This document shows, piece after piece, positions 17,374 to 26,073 of a stretch of 64,000 nucleotides of DNA. How positions within the stretch are numbered: the stretch's first letter is position 1; each line of letters begins with the position of its first letter. The stretch comes from an uncultured Clostridia bacterium (GTDB lineage: Bacteria > Bacillota > Clostridia > UBA1381), in assembly GCA_934444735.1 (NCBI GenBank), contig CAKSDE010000006.1, positions 62,001 through 126,000 on the forward strand. Reading direction: 5' to 3'. The translations under genes and the position numbers were made by a program. A model generated the notes under the pieces. The model did not search any database and had not been told where the DNA came from. It saw only the letters and a list, made by a program, of their open reading frames with translations.

Positions 17374-18186
17374 ATGGAGCATATTTACGATGACATAAAA
17401 AATGCAAAGCGCATTGTAATCAAAGTCGGAACATCTACCCTTACATATGATACGGGCAAGATGAACATAAAAAGGATAGATACCTTGGCAAGAGTCCTTT
17501 CGGATCTGCACAATCAAGGCAAAGAGATTATCTTGGTTTCGTCGGGCGCAATAGGAATTGCGGTCGGAAAGCTCGGACTTTCGGAAAAGCCGAAGGAAAC
17601 AAGCAGAAAACAAGCTGCGGCGGCTGTCGGTCAATGCGAGCTTATGTATCTTTACGATAAGATGTTCTCGGAATACAACAACACCGTTGCGCAGATACTT
17701 CTGACGCGTGACGACATCGTTATCCCAAGAAGAAAGCGCAACATTCAAAATACCTTCTACACCCTCATGGAGATGGGGATAATCCCGATTGTAAACGAAA
17801 ACGACACCGTATCGGCGGACGAAATCGAAATAGGCGATAACGACATCTTGTCGGCGCATGTAGCGAAGCTTGTCGATGCCGATCTGCTTGTGCTTTTCTC
17901 GGATATCGACGGTCTTTACGACCATGATCCGCACGCCTATGCCGACGCAAAGCTTATCCCTATGGTATTTGATATAGGAGCAGTCAGAAATACGGCAGGC
18001 GGCGCAGGCTCAAGACGGGGCACAGGCGGCATGGTGACAAAAATGAATGCTGCGGGAGTCGCGACCGACGCAGGTATTCACATGGTAATCGCAAACGGAA
18101 ACGATATATTTAAACTTTACGATATTTTAGACGGAAATCCTGTAGGTACACTCTTTGTATCGAAAAATTTCTGCGACAGGAGCTGA
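17374..18186 (+). CDS. proB: Glutamate 5-kinase, short form without PUA domain
   Basis: 270 residues from ATG 17374, with GGAG 7 nt upstream; an upstream ATG at 17329 in the same frame has no ribosome binding site. It phosphorylates glutamate in the first step of proline synthesis. It has the amino acid kinase motifs IVIKVGTSTLT, ILVSSGAIGIAVGKLGL, PIVNENDTVSADEIEIGDND and the ATP-site GTGGMVTKMNAA. The protein ends where many homologues continue into a roughly 100-residue RNA-binding-like PUA domain. It is directly followed by proA after 5 nt, so the two form an operon. Confidence 0.96.
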   Translation: MEHIYDDIKNAKRIVIKVGTSTLTYDTGKMNIKRIDTLARVLSDLHNQGKEIILVSSGAIGIAVGKLGLSEKPKETSRKQAAAAVGQCELMYLYDKMFSEYNNTVAQILLTRDDIVIPRRKRNIQNTFYTLMEMGIIPIVNENDTVSADEIEIGDNDILSAHVAKLVDADLLVLFSDIDGLYDHDPHAYADAKLIPMVFDIGAVRNTAGGAGSRRGTGGMVTKMNAAGVATDAGIHMVIANGNDIFKLYDILDGNPVGTLFVSKNFCDRS

Positions 18187-18191
18187 TATAA

Positions 18192-19439
18192 ATGACAGAA
18201 GAGCTTTTAAAAAAAGGAACACTCGCCAAAGACGCGGCATTTAAGCTTGTAACAACAAAAAGCGAAATTAAAAACGCTGCACTTGCAAAAATCGCGGACG
18301 CACTTATAAAAAACAGTGCCGAGATTCTCGCGGCAAACAAAACAGACATCGAAAATGCCGAAAAAAAAGGCACCAGAAAAGCCATGATCGATCGGCTCAC
18401 CCTCACCGACGCACGTATTGCGGACATGGCAGAGGGAGTTCGTCAGGTTGCTGCTTTAGACGATCCTATCGGCAAAATCATAGATGAGTGGGAGCGCCCG
18501 AACGGGCTTAAAATCGCAAAAAAGCGCGTGCCTATCGGCGTAATCGGAATCATCTACGAGGCGCGCCCGAATGTTACGGTTGACGCGGCGGTATTGTGCT
18601 TAAAATCATCGAATGCCGTAATACTGCGCGGCGGCAGCGAGGCTATATGCTCCAACAAAGCGATAATGAAAATAATGCAGGACGCGGCATACTCAGCAGG
18701 GATCCCAGAGGGCAGTATGAACATAGTCGAGGACACCTCACGTGCAACCGCAACCGAGCTTATGAAGATGAACGGCTATATTGATCTTCTGATTCCGCGC
18801 GGCAGCGCCGGACTTATAAGATCTGTTGTCGAAAATGCGACCGTCCCTGTAATCGAAACGGGCGCCGGCAACTGCCACATCTACGTTGACGGCGACTGCG
18901 ATTTCGACATGGCGATAAAAATATGCGAAAATGCGAGAGTAAGCCGCCCGTCGGTTTGCAACTCTGCCGAAACCTTCTTGATAGACCGAAAAATTGCAAA
19001 TGAGTTTTTGCCCAAGCTCGCTAAGGTGTTAAAGGACGATCATGTCGAAATAAGAGGGTGCGATGAGTGCAGAAAAATCTGCCCCGATATAAATGCCGCA
19101 ACCCCAGAGGACTGGTCAACCGAATATAATGATTACATCGTATCCATAAAGATCGTGGATGGCGTAAAAGAGGCGATAAAGCATATAAATATCTACAACA
19201 CAAAACATTCCGACGCGATTGTCACAAACAACAGCGCTCATGCCGAAATGTTTTTGAATGAGGTGGATGCGGCGGCAGTATATGTAAACGCGTCAACGCG
19301 TTTTACCGACGGATTCGAGTTCGGGTTCGGCGCGGAAATCGGCATAAGCACGCAGAAAATCCACGCAAGAGGGCCTATGGGCTTAGAGCAGCTCACCTCG
19401 ATAAAATATGTGATACACGGTAACGGACAGATACGATAA
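18192..19439 (+). CDS. proA: Gamma-glutamyl phosphate reductase
   Basis: 415 residues. This NADPH-dependent enzyme reduces glutamyl-5-phosphate to the semialdehyde, the second step of proline synthesis. Aldehyde dehydrogenase-fold signatures include KKRVPIGVIGIIYEARPNVT, NAVILRGGSEA, ETGAGNCHIYVD with the catalytic Cys in NARVSRPSVCNSAET, and VNASTRFTDGFEFGFGAEIG. The start has AGGAG 8-9 nt upstream and follows proB by 5 nt, which fits a coupled enzyme pair handling an unstable intermediate. Confidence 0.97.
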   Translation: MTEELLKKGTLAKDAAFKLVTTKSEIKNAALAKIADALIKNSAEILAANKTDIENAEKKGTRKAMIDRLTLTDARIADMAEGVRQVAALDDPIGKIIDEWERPNGLKIAKKRVPIGVIGIIYEARPNVTVDAAVLCLKSSNAVILRGGSEAICSNKAIMKIMQDAAYSAGIPEGSMNIVEDTSRATATELMKMNGYIDLLIPRGSAGLIRSVVENATVPVIETGAGNCHIYVDGDCDFDMAIKICENARVSRPSVCNSAETFLIDRKIANEFLPKLAKVLKDDHVEIRGCDECRKICPDINAATPEDWSTEYNDYIVSIKIVDGVKEAIKHINIYNTKHSDAIVTNNSAHAEMFLNEVDAAAVYVNASTRFTDGFEFGFGAEIGISTQKIHARGPMGLEQLTSIKYVIHGNGQIR

Positions 19440-19474
19440 AATAAGTGCCGTAAGGCGGATAGGAGAAAAGGGTT

Positions 19475-20461
19475 TTGAAAAAGAAGTTAGTTACATTGGC
19501 GTCGGCTTTTGCCTGCACCGCAATGCTTTGCTCATGCGGACAGGATATTGCCAAAGAGGCGGCGCAAAAGGGAAAAAGTTATTTTGACAGCGGCGATTAT
19601 GAAACCGCGGCAAAAGCGTTCGGGCTTGCAATCGATAACGGCAGCAGTGATGAGGAAATCAAGAATCTGTACGACATAACGCTGAAATATTATCAGGCAA
19701 ACAAAGAGTATGGCAAGAACAACTATGAAACTGCGGAAAAAATTATCGAATCAATCGACGCGAACTATGAAAATTACGGCATAAAGGACAAAATCGTCAC
19801 TTTAAAAAGTGATATTTTAAAAGCGGTCGAAACCGAAAAAACTTTAAAAGATGTTTCGGACAAGCTTTCCGCGGGCGATTATGCCGGTGCGGAAACTGCC
19901 GCAGATAAAATCAGCGTAAGCGATCTGTCGCAGGCACAGGTAGAGGAATTAAACGGATATAAAACCAACATATCCTCTCAAAAAGCGGCGGAACAGGAAC
20001 GCATAGAAAAGGAAAAACAGGCAGCGCAAGAGGCTAAAAAGCAAGCCGAGCAAAAAACGAAAGACACAACAGCGCAGAAAAATACACAGAGTACCGCAAA
20101 AGCAAATACCAAAACCAACACACAGAAAAACACATCAACAGCGCAAAAGCCGCAGACACAAGCTGCCGCTCCTGCCGCTGCTCCTGCAATAAACACAAAT
20201 GTTTCGGCTGATGCGTATATCTACCCGAGCGACACAACGCTCCTTACGCGTGAGCAGCTTGCAACACTTTCAAAAAATGACATTGCACTGATAAGAAATG
20301 AAATATACGCAAGAAAAGGACATATCTTTACCACAAGCAAATATCAATCGTATTTTGCAGCAAAGACATGGTATACACCTCAAAAGACAATTTATTGGCA
20401 GGATCTTAATGACACCGAAAAAGCAAATATCAAGCTGATAAAAGAGTTTGAAGGGAAATAA
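19475..20461 (+). CDS. YARHG-domain lipoprotein
   Basis: 328 residues starting at a TTG with GGAG 9 nt upstream. The signal ends in the lipobox MLCSC with Cys21 lipidated. Residues about 25-165 are alpha-helical with TPR-like character (GKSYFDSGDYETAAKAFGLA). Residues about 168-245 form a charged, then Thr/Gln/Ala-rich linker (coiled coil, then low complexity). Residues about 255-325 form a YARHG domain (LIRNEIYARKGHIF, SYFAAKTWYTP), an extracellular module of unknown precise role that often occurs in lipoproteins of Firmicutes. It lies 35 nt after proA and probably shares its transcript, although no functional link to proline is evident. Confidence 0.88.
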   Translation: MKKKLVTLASAFACTAMLCSCGQDIAKEAAQKGKSYFDSGDYETAAKAFGLAIDNGSSDEEIKNLYDITLKYYQANKEYGKNNYETAEKIIESIDANYENYGIKDKIVTLKSDILKAVETEKTLKDVSDKLSAGDYAGAETAADKISVSDLSQAQVEELNGYKTNISSQKAAEQERIEKEKQAAQEAKKQAEQKTKDTTAQKNTQSTAKANTKTNTQKNTSTAQKPQTQAAAPAAAPAINTNVSADAYIYPSDTTLLTREQLATLSKNDIALIRNEIYARKGHIFTTSKYQSYFAAKTWYTPQKTIYWQDLNDTEKANIKLIKEFEGK

Positions 20462-20472
20462 GGAGAATAACA

Positions 20473-20670
20473 ATGAAAAAATTAGCTATATTTACGGCTC
20501 TTGCAGCCCTTATGTGTACACTTTGCTCATGCGGCTCAAATGCCAATATTGATGAACTCATTTCAGCAAGAGAATTGCCGGAGTATTCCGAGAAAAAGAG
20601 TGATTCCTCGGTAAACATCAAGGTAGATGATGGGGAAACGAACAACAGTGATGCAATAGTAATCGACTAA
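20473..20670 (+). CDS. Small lipoprotein, unknown function
   Basis: 65 residues. The signal is similar to that of the preceding YARHG lipoprotein, with lipobox TLCSC and Cys20 as the lipidation site, followed by a short acidic tail (ELPEYSEKKSDSSVNIKVDD). The ribosome binding site AAGGAG is in place, and it follows the previous gene by 11 nt. The mature part has only 46 residues and no known domain. It could be a remnant of a duplicated larger lipoprotein gene or a genuine small surface lipoprotein. Confidence 0.7.
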   Translation: MKKLAIFTALAALMCTLCSCGSNANIDELISARELPEYSEKKSDSSVNIKVDDGETNNSDAIVID

Positions 20671-20673
20671 ATC

Positions 20674-20870
20674 GGGGATGTAAAAAAAGTTTGGATCGCA
20701 AAAGGGATTGTTGCTGAATGTTATTCTCAATTAGGTAAGAAAATTTCATTTTATTCAATTTTCTTTTCTATATTAAACCCTTTTGCTACGGACAAAAGCA
20801 ACCTCTCGGAGTACCAGCGTACGCCGTCGGGATTGCTTTTGTCCGTTCCAAATCATTTTTTCCTATCCCC
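20674..20870 (-). repeat. Structured interspersed element, copy C (divergent)
   Basis: The element starts 3 nt after the small lipoprotein stop. The left end is GGGGATGTAAAAAAAGTTTGG and the right end reads GGGGATAGGAAAAAATGATT on the minus strand. The usual ACAAACT/AGTTTGT stem is replaced by CGGACAAAAGCAA/TTGCTTTTGTCCG, still fully paired, and the inner variable hairpin is missing. CCCGACGGCGTAC-GCTG-GTAC, GTAGC, an internal GCAAAAGGG/CCCTTTTGC stem and GCGATCC are kept. The interval 20671-21037 contains no gene. Confidence 0.75.
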
Positions 20871-20878
20871 TTTACGAC

Positions 20879-20904
20879 GATGTAAAAAGTTCGGAGCGCA
20901 AAAG
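20879..20904 (-). repeat. Lone left end following element C
   Basis: GATGTAAAAAGTTCGGAGCG then CAAAAG matches the left terminal arm and junction (GCGCAAAAG) of copies C and D, and lies 8 bp beyond the right end of copy C. The same arrangement occurs next to copy A. Confidence 0.65.
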
Positions 20905-20944
20905 TACCGACACTAAACATTGGCAGTAAACGCGAAAATATTAC

Positions 20945-20987
20945 GGAGCCGCGGCAAATAAATTCATTTTGCCGCGGCTCCTTTTTT
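20945..20987 (+). terminator. Strong GC-rich terminator
   Basis: Arms GGAGCCGCGGCAAA and TTTGCCGCGGCTCC with a short AT-rich loop, followed by TTTTTT. It ends the plus-strand proBA/lipoprotein transcript. Confidence 0.9.
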
Positions 20988-21006
20988 ACATTTTCACAAA
21001 AAAATA

Positions 21007-21026
21007 CCGGCGGTTTTTACCGCCGG
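21007..21026 (-). terminator. Terminator of the W/Y-repeat protein gene
   Basis: CCGGCGG and CCGCCGG arms with a 6-nt loop. On the minus strand it lies just after the stop codon and is followed by a T run, and T-rich sequence on the plus side makes it potentially bidirectional. Confidence 0.85.
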
Positions 21027-21037
21027 ATTATTTTTTA

Positions 21038-22057
21038 TTAGTCTACAAACAAACTTCCGTTGATCTTTACAAAGTGGAATGTATGTTCATCATCGTGAGA
21101 AACTCTCACATACCAGTCACCGTTGTAAGGAACTATAAGATATGTAGCATAATCATTTTCAAATACATATTTACGGTTTACTTCATCATATGGCCATGCC
21201 AAGTGATTAACATCATATGCTTCAAGCATATTGTTAAGCTCTTCTATTGTAACTGTCTTTATGTTTGAACCGAAATTGTAGAAAAATTCTCTGTCATCAC
21301 AGTGCCAACCGTTTGAAGTCCAGTTAAGGCTTACATCGTCAGCTTTAACCCAGATTCTGTTACCCTCTGCATTGTAGATCGGGCATACACCATAAGACTC
21401 AAAGTTAAGAACATCGTGATTGATTATATCCAAATCAGCATTTCTCATGAAATAATATCTGTTCCAGTCGCGCTGATCATGATACGCATTTGTGTCAAAC
21501 TCATCTACGTTAAAGTTTTTCCAGCCTGCAAATGCCCAACCGTCGTTCATAAGGTAATTGCACTTCCAGCCTGCATTATTCCAGTCGAACAAATCGATTT
21601 CCGCAATAACGCATCTTTCACCGTTATAGTGGTTAAGATAAACAACCGGATAGCTATACCAGCCTTCGTCTAACCAAGCCTGCAAATCTGTCTTTGCAAC
21701 AACAACTTTTGTATCTTCAGGTGAGTAAACAGTCTTTACCTTGTAATCATACCAGCCTACAGCCTTTTGAGCCTCAACCTCTTCGTCGATAAATACTTCT
21801 GTTCTGCCGTCCGGATGATCAGCGTCGTCCGCTGCGTACATTACAGTTGCGTGATGATATTCGGCAGCAACCGGGAAATCATACCACTGTGTGCCGTAAA
21901 GTCTGCCGCTTTCAGCATACATTTGTTCAATTACTTCCTCCGGAAAATCCGCTACCCTTCCGTCCAATGAATACAATGTTTGATCAGCCGATGCAACAGA
22001 TGCCAATGCAAATAAAGCTGTGCATGAAAGCGCTGCTGCAAAAATTTGTTTTTTCAT
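21038..22057 (-). CDS. Secreted protein with W/Y-rich imperfect repeats, unknown function
   Basis: 339 residues with signal peptide MKKQIFAAALSCTALFALAS and cleavage after VASA. The mature part has imperfect repeats of about 30-40 residues that begin with W-Y-x-[YF]-x-V and end with W-x-x-x-G (QWYDFPVAAEY; GWYDYKVKTVYSPEDTKVVV; GWYSYPVVYLNHYNGERCVI; GWKCNYL; GWHCDDREFFYNFG). There is no anchor, lipobox or enzyme motif. The strong Shine-Dalgarno AGGAGG, the near-consensus promoter and its own terminator indicate a monocistronic, well-expressed gene. It may be a cell-wall or environment-binding protein; I do not recognise the family. Confidence 0.82.
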   Translation of the reverse strand: MKKQIFAAALSCTALFALASVASADQTLYSLDGRVADFPEEVIEQMYAESGRLYGTQWYDFPVAAEYHHATVMYAADDADHPDGRTEVFIDEEVEAQKAVGWYDYKVKTVYSPEDTKVVVAKTDLQAWLDEGWYSYPVVYLNHYNGERCVIAEIDLFDWNNAGWKCNYLMNDGWAFAGWKNFNVDEFDTNAYHDQRDWNRYYFMRNADLDIINHDVLNFESYGVCPIYNAEGNRIWVKADDVSLNWTSNGWHCDDREFFYNFGSNIKTVTIEELNNMLEAYDVNHLAWPYDEVNRKYVFENDYATYLIVPYNGDWYVRVSHDDEHTFHFVKINGSLFVD

Positions 22058-22141
22058 AAAAAAAACCTCCTAAAAATTTAAAATAAATGCTTTGCTTTTG
22101 CCCTTGCAGTATGGCATAAGTGCAAAAACTTTATTACTTTA

Positions 22142-22170
22142 ATTATAATATTTAGTCGAATTAAAGTCAA
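22142..22170 (-). promoter_or_regulatory. Promoter of the W/Y-repeat protein gene
   Basis: On the minus strand, TTGACT, 17 bp and TATAAT, about 85 nt before the ATG. The gene-free interval 22058-22382 holds this and the divergent promoter at 22329-22357. Confidence 0.8.
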
Positions 22171-22328
22171 TAAATGTTGACATTAAACTATTTTCAAAGA
22201 TAAAATGCATTTATTTTTAAAATCTTGGTCGATTAACCCGAAATTCACGGCAAATTATCAGATTTTTCTTTTCTTTCAACTGTTTTTGCGTGAATTTTTA
22301 TTGTATATTTTTAAATTTCTGTTTCCTC

Positions 22329-22357
22329 TTTACAAAAAAATCAGTATGTGCTATTAT
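22329..22357 (+). promoter_or_regulatory. Promoter of the radical SAM gene
   Basis: TTTACA, 17 bp and TATTAT, about 25 nt before the ATG at 22383. Confidence 0.7.
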
Positions 22358-22382
22358 ATATTTATTGAAAAGGAGCAAAGAA

Positions 22383-23327
22383 ATGGTTAATAAATTCAAA
22401 TATTCGCTTGACAACAAGCGTTATCATACATGGAATTACTATCTCCGCCGCACTTTCGGCGAAAAAGTTTTCAAGGTTTCCCTAAACGGCGGATTTACCT
22501 GCCCGAATATAGACGGCACAAAAAGCGTCGGCGGCTGCACATACTGTTCCTCCCTCGGCAGCGGTGATTTTGCCGGCAATCCCCAAAAAAGCATACACGA
22601 GCAATTCTCGGAGGTCAAAGCACAGCTGCACAAAAAATGGCACGACGCAAAATACATCGCATACTTTCAGGCAAACACCAACACCTACGCGCCCGTATCG
22701 GTATTACGAGAAAAATTCGAGCCTGTCTTAAATGAGAAAAACGTTGTGGGACTAAGCATCGCAACACGAGCCGACTGCCTCCCCGATGATGTTCTGGACT
22801 ATCTCTCGGAGCTGAACGGGAAAACAAATCTTTTTGTCGAGCTGGGTTTGCAGTCGGTATCCGATGAAACGGGCAGAAAAATCAACCGTGCCCATACATA
22901 CGAGGAATTCTTGCAAGGCTACAACGCACTCCGGGAGCGCGGCATAAAAACCTGCGTTCATCTGATTGTGGGGCTTCCGGGCGAGAATCGCGATATGATT
23001 TTAAAAAGCGCACTCACAGTCGCGCGCCTGCACCCGCACAGCATAAAGCTGCATCTTTTGCATATCTTAAAAGGGACTGTCATGGCGGAGCAGTATGCGC
23101 GCGGCGAATTTGACGTTTTATCCCGCGATGAATATGTAAATCTCATAGTCGATATTTTAGAGCTAATCCCCGAAGATATAGTAATCCAGCGCCTGACAGG
23201 TGACGGCGGCAGAGATTCTCTGATTGCGCCGCTTTGGAGCCTTAAAAAATTTGTAGTATTAAATGAGATAGATAAGGAAATGGTAAGAAGAGACTGTTAC
23301 CAGGGCGACAGATATTCGGAAGTGTAA
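22383..23327 (+). CDS. Radical SAM protein, YhcC/TIGR01212 family
   Basis: 314 residues from ATG 22383 (AAAAGGAGC 7 nt upstream). An in-frame ATG at 22290 lies upstream of the promoter and is rejected. The family-specific cluster motif with widely spaced first Cys is present: C40, C52 and C55 (FTCPNIDGTKSVGGCTYC) bind the 4Fe-4S cluster that cleaves S-adenosylmethionine. Other conserved parts are YFQANTNTYAPV, LSIATRADCLPDDVLDYL and VELGLQSVSDETGRKINRAHTYEEF. The reaction catalysed by this family is not established. It appears monocistronic. Confidence 0.92.
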   Translation: MVNKFKYSLDNKRYHTWNYYLRRTFGEKVFKVSLNGGFTCPNIDGTKSVGGCTYCSSLGSGDFAGNPQKSIHEQFSEVKAQLHKKWHDAKYIAYFQANTNTYAPVSVLREKFEPVLNEKNVVGLSIATRADCLPDDVLDYLSELNGKTNLFVELGLQSVSDETGRKINRAHTYEEFLQGYNALRERGIKTCVHLIVGLPGENRDMILKSALTVARLHPHSIKLHLLHILKGTVMAEQYARGEFDVLSRDEYVNLIVDILELIPEDIVIQRLTGDGGRDSLIAPLWSLKKFVVLNEIDKEMVRRDCYQGDRYSEV

Positions 23328-23357
23328 AAAAAAATTAAAATAATTTACAAAAATATC

Positions 23358-23386
23358 TTGTTAAAATCATAAAAATATGGTAAAAT
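23358..23386 (+). promoter_or_regulatory. Promoter of the acyl-CoA synthetase gene
   Basis: TTGTTA, 17 bp and TAAAAT, about 30 nt upstream of the start at 23420. Confidence 0.65.
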
Positions 23387-23419
23387 TAAAGTAATTACAT
23401 TTCGAGAGGATTGATTAAA

Positions 23420-25048
23420 ATGAGTAAAAGCGTTCCCGAACAGCACGTAGACCGTGCATATCTTAAAGATTTAAAAGAGCTTGTAGATTACGGAGCAAAA
23501 GCATACAACAAAAAAATCGCATTTAAATACAGAAACGGCGCAGATATAATCTCGCGCACATTTGAGGATTTCAGAGATGACGTCGACGCGCTCGGCGAAT
23601 ATCTTTTAAACCACAACATGACGGGTGATAAAAAGCTCGCGGTTTTAGGGGAAAACAGCTATGAATGGATAGTAACATATTTTGCGGTAGTAAACAGCGG
23701 CAACATCATTATCCCGATTGATAAAGAATTAAAGCCGAACGAAATCGCAACTCTCCTAAAAGACAGCGACAGTCAGATTCTTATATACTCCCCCTCAAAA
23801 AAAGTGTGCGTTGAGGAATTACAGCAAATCGGAGTGCCGTGCGAAAAATTCATCTGCACAACCGACTTTGAAGCTGTTCTTGCCGAGGGCAAAGATTTAC
23901 TTGCTCAAGGCTCGAAAAAATACAGAGATACCGAAATCGACCGCGAAAAAATGTGTGCGATAATCTACACCTCGGGCACAACAGGCGATCCGAAAGGAGT
24001 CATGATTTCGCACAAAAACCTCACAAGTGACGCATACTACAGTATGTCATGTATGATTATTCCCGATGTCACCGTTGCGGTACTTCCCTTAAACCACACC
24101 TTCGGATTTATGGCAAGCGTTCTCTGTCAGCTTTGGATGGGACATACAATATTTATAAACAACAGCTTAAAATATGTCTTAAAAGATATTCAGGCGGCAA
24201 AACCGGGGCATATCTCGATTGTTCCGCTCTTTGTCGAAAACTTCTATAAAAACATATGGAAAGAGGCAGAAAAAACAGGTAAGGCAAAGGCATTACGCGC
24301 ACTTATAAAGATGAGCAACGCACTTCGCGCCGTCGGCATAGATAAAAGAAAGTTCTTTTTTAAGCAAATTATCGATAATTTCGGCGGCAACCTTGAAATG
24401 ATTATCTCGGGCGGCGCTCCGATTGCCGATAAATACATGAAAGGCTTTGACGACCTCGGCATAACCATAATAAACGGCTACGGAATCACCGAATGTTCGC
24501 CGATTGTGGCACTAAACCGCAACAACAATATAAAATTCGGCACTGTCGGAAACCCCATTCCGAATGTACAGGTAAAAATCGAAAATCCCGACTCGGACGG
24601 CGAGGGCGAGATTTGGGTAAAAGGCGACATCGTTATGATGGGATACTACAAAAAGCCGGAGGAAACCGCAAAAGTAATGCAGGACGGCTGGTTTAACACG
24701 GGCGATATAGGAAAGCTTGAAAACGGCTTTTTGTCCATCACCGGCAGAAAGAAGAATCTCATTATTCTCGATAACGGCAAAAATGTTTATCCCGAAGAAA
24801 TCGAAACACTTATTTCCTATATAGATAATGTCACCGAGGTTTTGGTGTATCAGGAAAACGACATGATTGTGGCAGAGATTTACTCAAATGCCGAGGAAAA
24901 TATCGATGAAGTTAAGCAGCAGATTAAAAATGACGTTTTGGCGATGAACAAAACGCTTGCGGCATATAAGCAGATAAGAAAGATCAAATTCAGAAAGACG
25001 GAATTTGATAAAACCACCACCAAAAAGATTAAGCGTACATCAAAATGA
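23420..25048 (+). CDS. AMP-dependent (long-chain) acyl-CoA synthetase/ligase
   Basis: 542 residues from ATG 23420, with GAGAGGA 9 nt upstream; a TTG three codons earlier is too close to the ribosome binding site. The ANL-superfamily adenylation motif IIYTSGTTGDPKGVMISH and the motifs GYGITECSP, GWFNTGDIGKLENGFLSITG and RKKNLIILDNGKNVYPEEIE are all present, as is a C-terminal Lys-containing segment (NKTLAAYKQIRKIKFRKTEF). It activates a carboxylic acid, probably a fatty acid, with ATP and CoA. Its stop overlaps the start of the DUF2752 membrane protein gene (ATGA), suggesting coupled production. Confidence 0.93.
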   Translation: MSKSVPEQHVDRAYLKDLKELVDYGAKAYNKKIAFKYRNGADIISRTFEDFRDDVDALGEYLLNHNMTGDKKLAVLGENSYEWIVTYFAVVNSGNIIIPIDKELKPNEIATLLKDSDSQILIYSPSKKVCVEELQQIGVPCEKFICTTDFEAVLAEGKDLLAQGSKKYRDTEIDREKMCAIIYTSGTTGDPKGVMISHKNLTSDAYYSMSCMIIPDVTVAVLPLNHTFGFMASVLCQLWMGHTIFINNSLKYVLKDIQAAKPGHISIVPLFVENFYKNIWKEAEKTGKAKALRALIKMSNALRAVGIDKRKFFFKQIIDNFGGNLEMIISGGAPIADKYMKGFDDLGITIINGYGITECSPIVALNRNNNIKFGTVGNPIPNVQVKIENPDSDGEGEIWVKGDIVMMGYYKKPEETAKVMQDGWFNTGDIGKLENGFLSITGRKKNLIILDNGKNVYPEEIETLISYIDNVTEVLVYQENDMIVAEIYSNAEENIDEVKQQIKNDVLAMNKTLAAYKQIRKIKFRKTEFDKTTTKKIKRTSK

Positions 25049-25416
25049 AAAAACGACTTATAAAAACAATAATAATTACAGCCGCGGTGATTGCCGGCGG
25101 CTGTATTTTGCTGTCGGTAATGCGCTTTTTCGGACTGCATTTTCCGTGTCCTTTGGAGGTCGCGACCGGCATAAAATGCCCCACCTGCGGCGCAACACGC
25201 GCAACAATGTGCATATTGGCGCTTGATTTTCGCGGTGCGCTTTCCTATAATCTTTTGATATACTTCATCTGGGCATTTTTGATAAAGCTGTATCTCGAGC
25301 TCGTAATCGGCTACATAAGATACGGAACCCTCACCGTACACCGCGGACTCTTCAACATATTTGCCTGTACGGTAATTGTTATTTGGGGGTTTGTGCGTAA
25401 TTTTTTAGGTCTTTAA
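25045..25416 (+). CDS. DUF2752 small membrane protein
   Basis: 123 residues with about three hydrophobic segments (residues 7-27, 69-90 and 103-120). The DUF2752 signature CPTCGATRA is at about residues 46-54, preceded by CPLEVATGIK, giving a CP...CPxCG cysteine pattern. The family has no firmly assigned function. The ATG overlaps the stop of the acyl-CoA synthetase gene by 4 nt, so translation is likely coupled. The gene ends 60 nt before spmA. Confidence 0.88.
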   Translation: MKKRLIKTIIITAAVIAGGCILLSVMRFFGLHFPCPLEVATGIKCPTCGATRATMCILALDFRGALSYNLLIYFIWAFLIKLYLELVIGYIRYGTLTVHRGLFNIFACTVIVIWGFVRNFLGL

Positions 25417-25476
25417 TGCAGAAAAACCGAATATAGTTTAATTAATGTAAGTTTTTTAATTAAGGAGATGCCTCTT

Positions 25477-26073
25477 ATGAACTATATTTGGTCCGGCATG
25501 ATTATCATTTCACTGATCTTTGCCGCAATAAACGGAACATTGGACGAAACGCTTGCCGCCGCATTCTCGGGTGCGGAGCAGGCGGCAGGTTCGGTTATTG
25601 CAATGGCGGGGATCTTTTGTTTTTGGTCGGGATTTTTAAAAATCGCGGAATCGGGCGGATTCTCGGGAATTATCTCAAAGCTTATGCGCCCCGTCCTGCA
25701 CCGTATTTTTCCGCGGCTTTCCACAGATTCCAAAGCATACTCCGCCATAACGATGAACGTTACGGCAAATCTTTTGGGACTCGGCAATGCCGCGACTCCC
25801 GCCGGAATCGAGGCGGTAGAGGAGCTTGACCGCATAAACGGCGGCTCACCCATTCCGAGCGAAGAAATGTGTCTTTTTATCGTGATGAACACCGCCTCGA
25901 TTCAGGTTATCCCCACCACCGTAACGGCTCTTCGCGCCGCAGCGGGTTCCGCCGCGCCGTCCGAGATTATGCTCCCGATGTGGATTGTTTCGGCAGTATC
26001 CTTGATTTCGGCGCTTTTGGCAATGAAGCTCATTTTAAAATTTCGCAAGGTTTTACCGAGAGGTCAGTCATGA
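25477..26073 (+). CDS. spmA: Spore maturation protein A
   Basis: 198 residues from ATG 25477. AAGGAG lies 9 nt upstream, whereas the in-frame ATG at 25468 directly abuts it. This polytopic membrane protein of the nucleoside-recognition (Gate) family has several hydrophobic helices and the conserved segments NVTANLLGLGNAATPAGIEA and MNTASIQVIPTTV. SpmA and SpmB are needed in Bacillus for normal spore core dehydration. The gene overlaps spmB by 4 nt (ATGA). It is a marker that the organism, or a recent ancestor, can sporulate. Confidence 0.93.
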   Translation: MNYIWSGMIIISLIFAAINGTLDETLAAAFSGAEQAAGSVIAMAGIFCFWSGFLKIAESGGFSGIISKLMRPVLHRIFPRLSTDSKAYSAITMNVTANLLGLGNAATPAGIEAVEELDRINGGSPIPSEEMCLFIVMNTASIQVIPTTVTALRAAAGSAAPSEIMLPMWIVSAVSLISALLAMKLILKFRKVLPRGQS

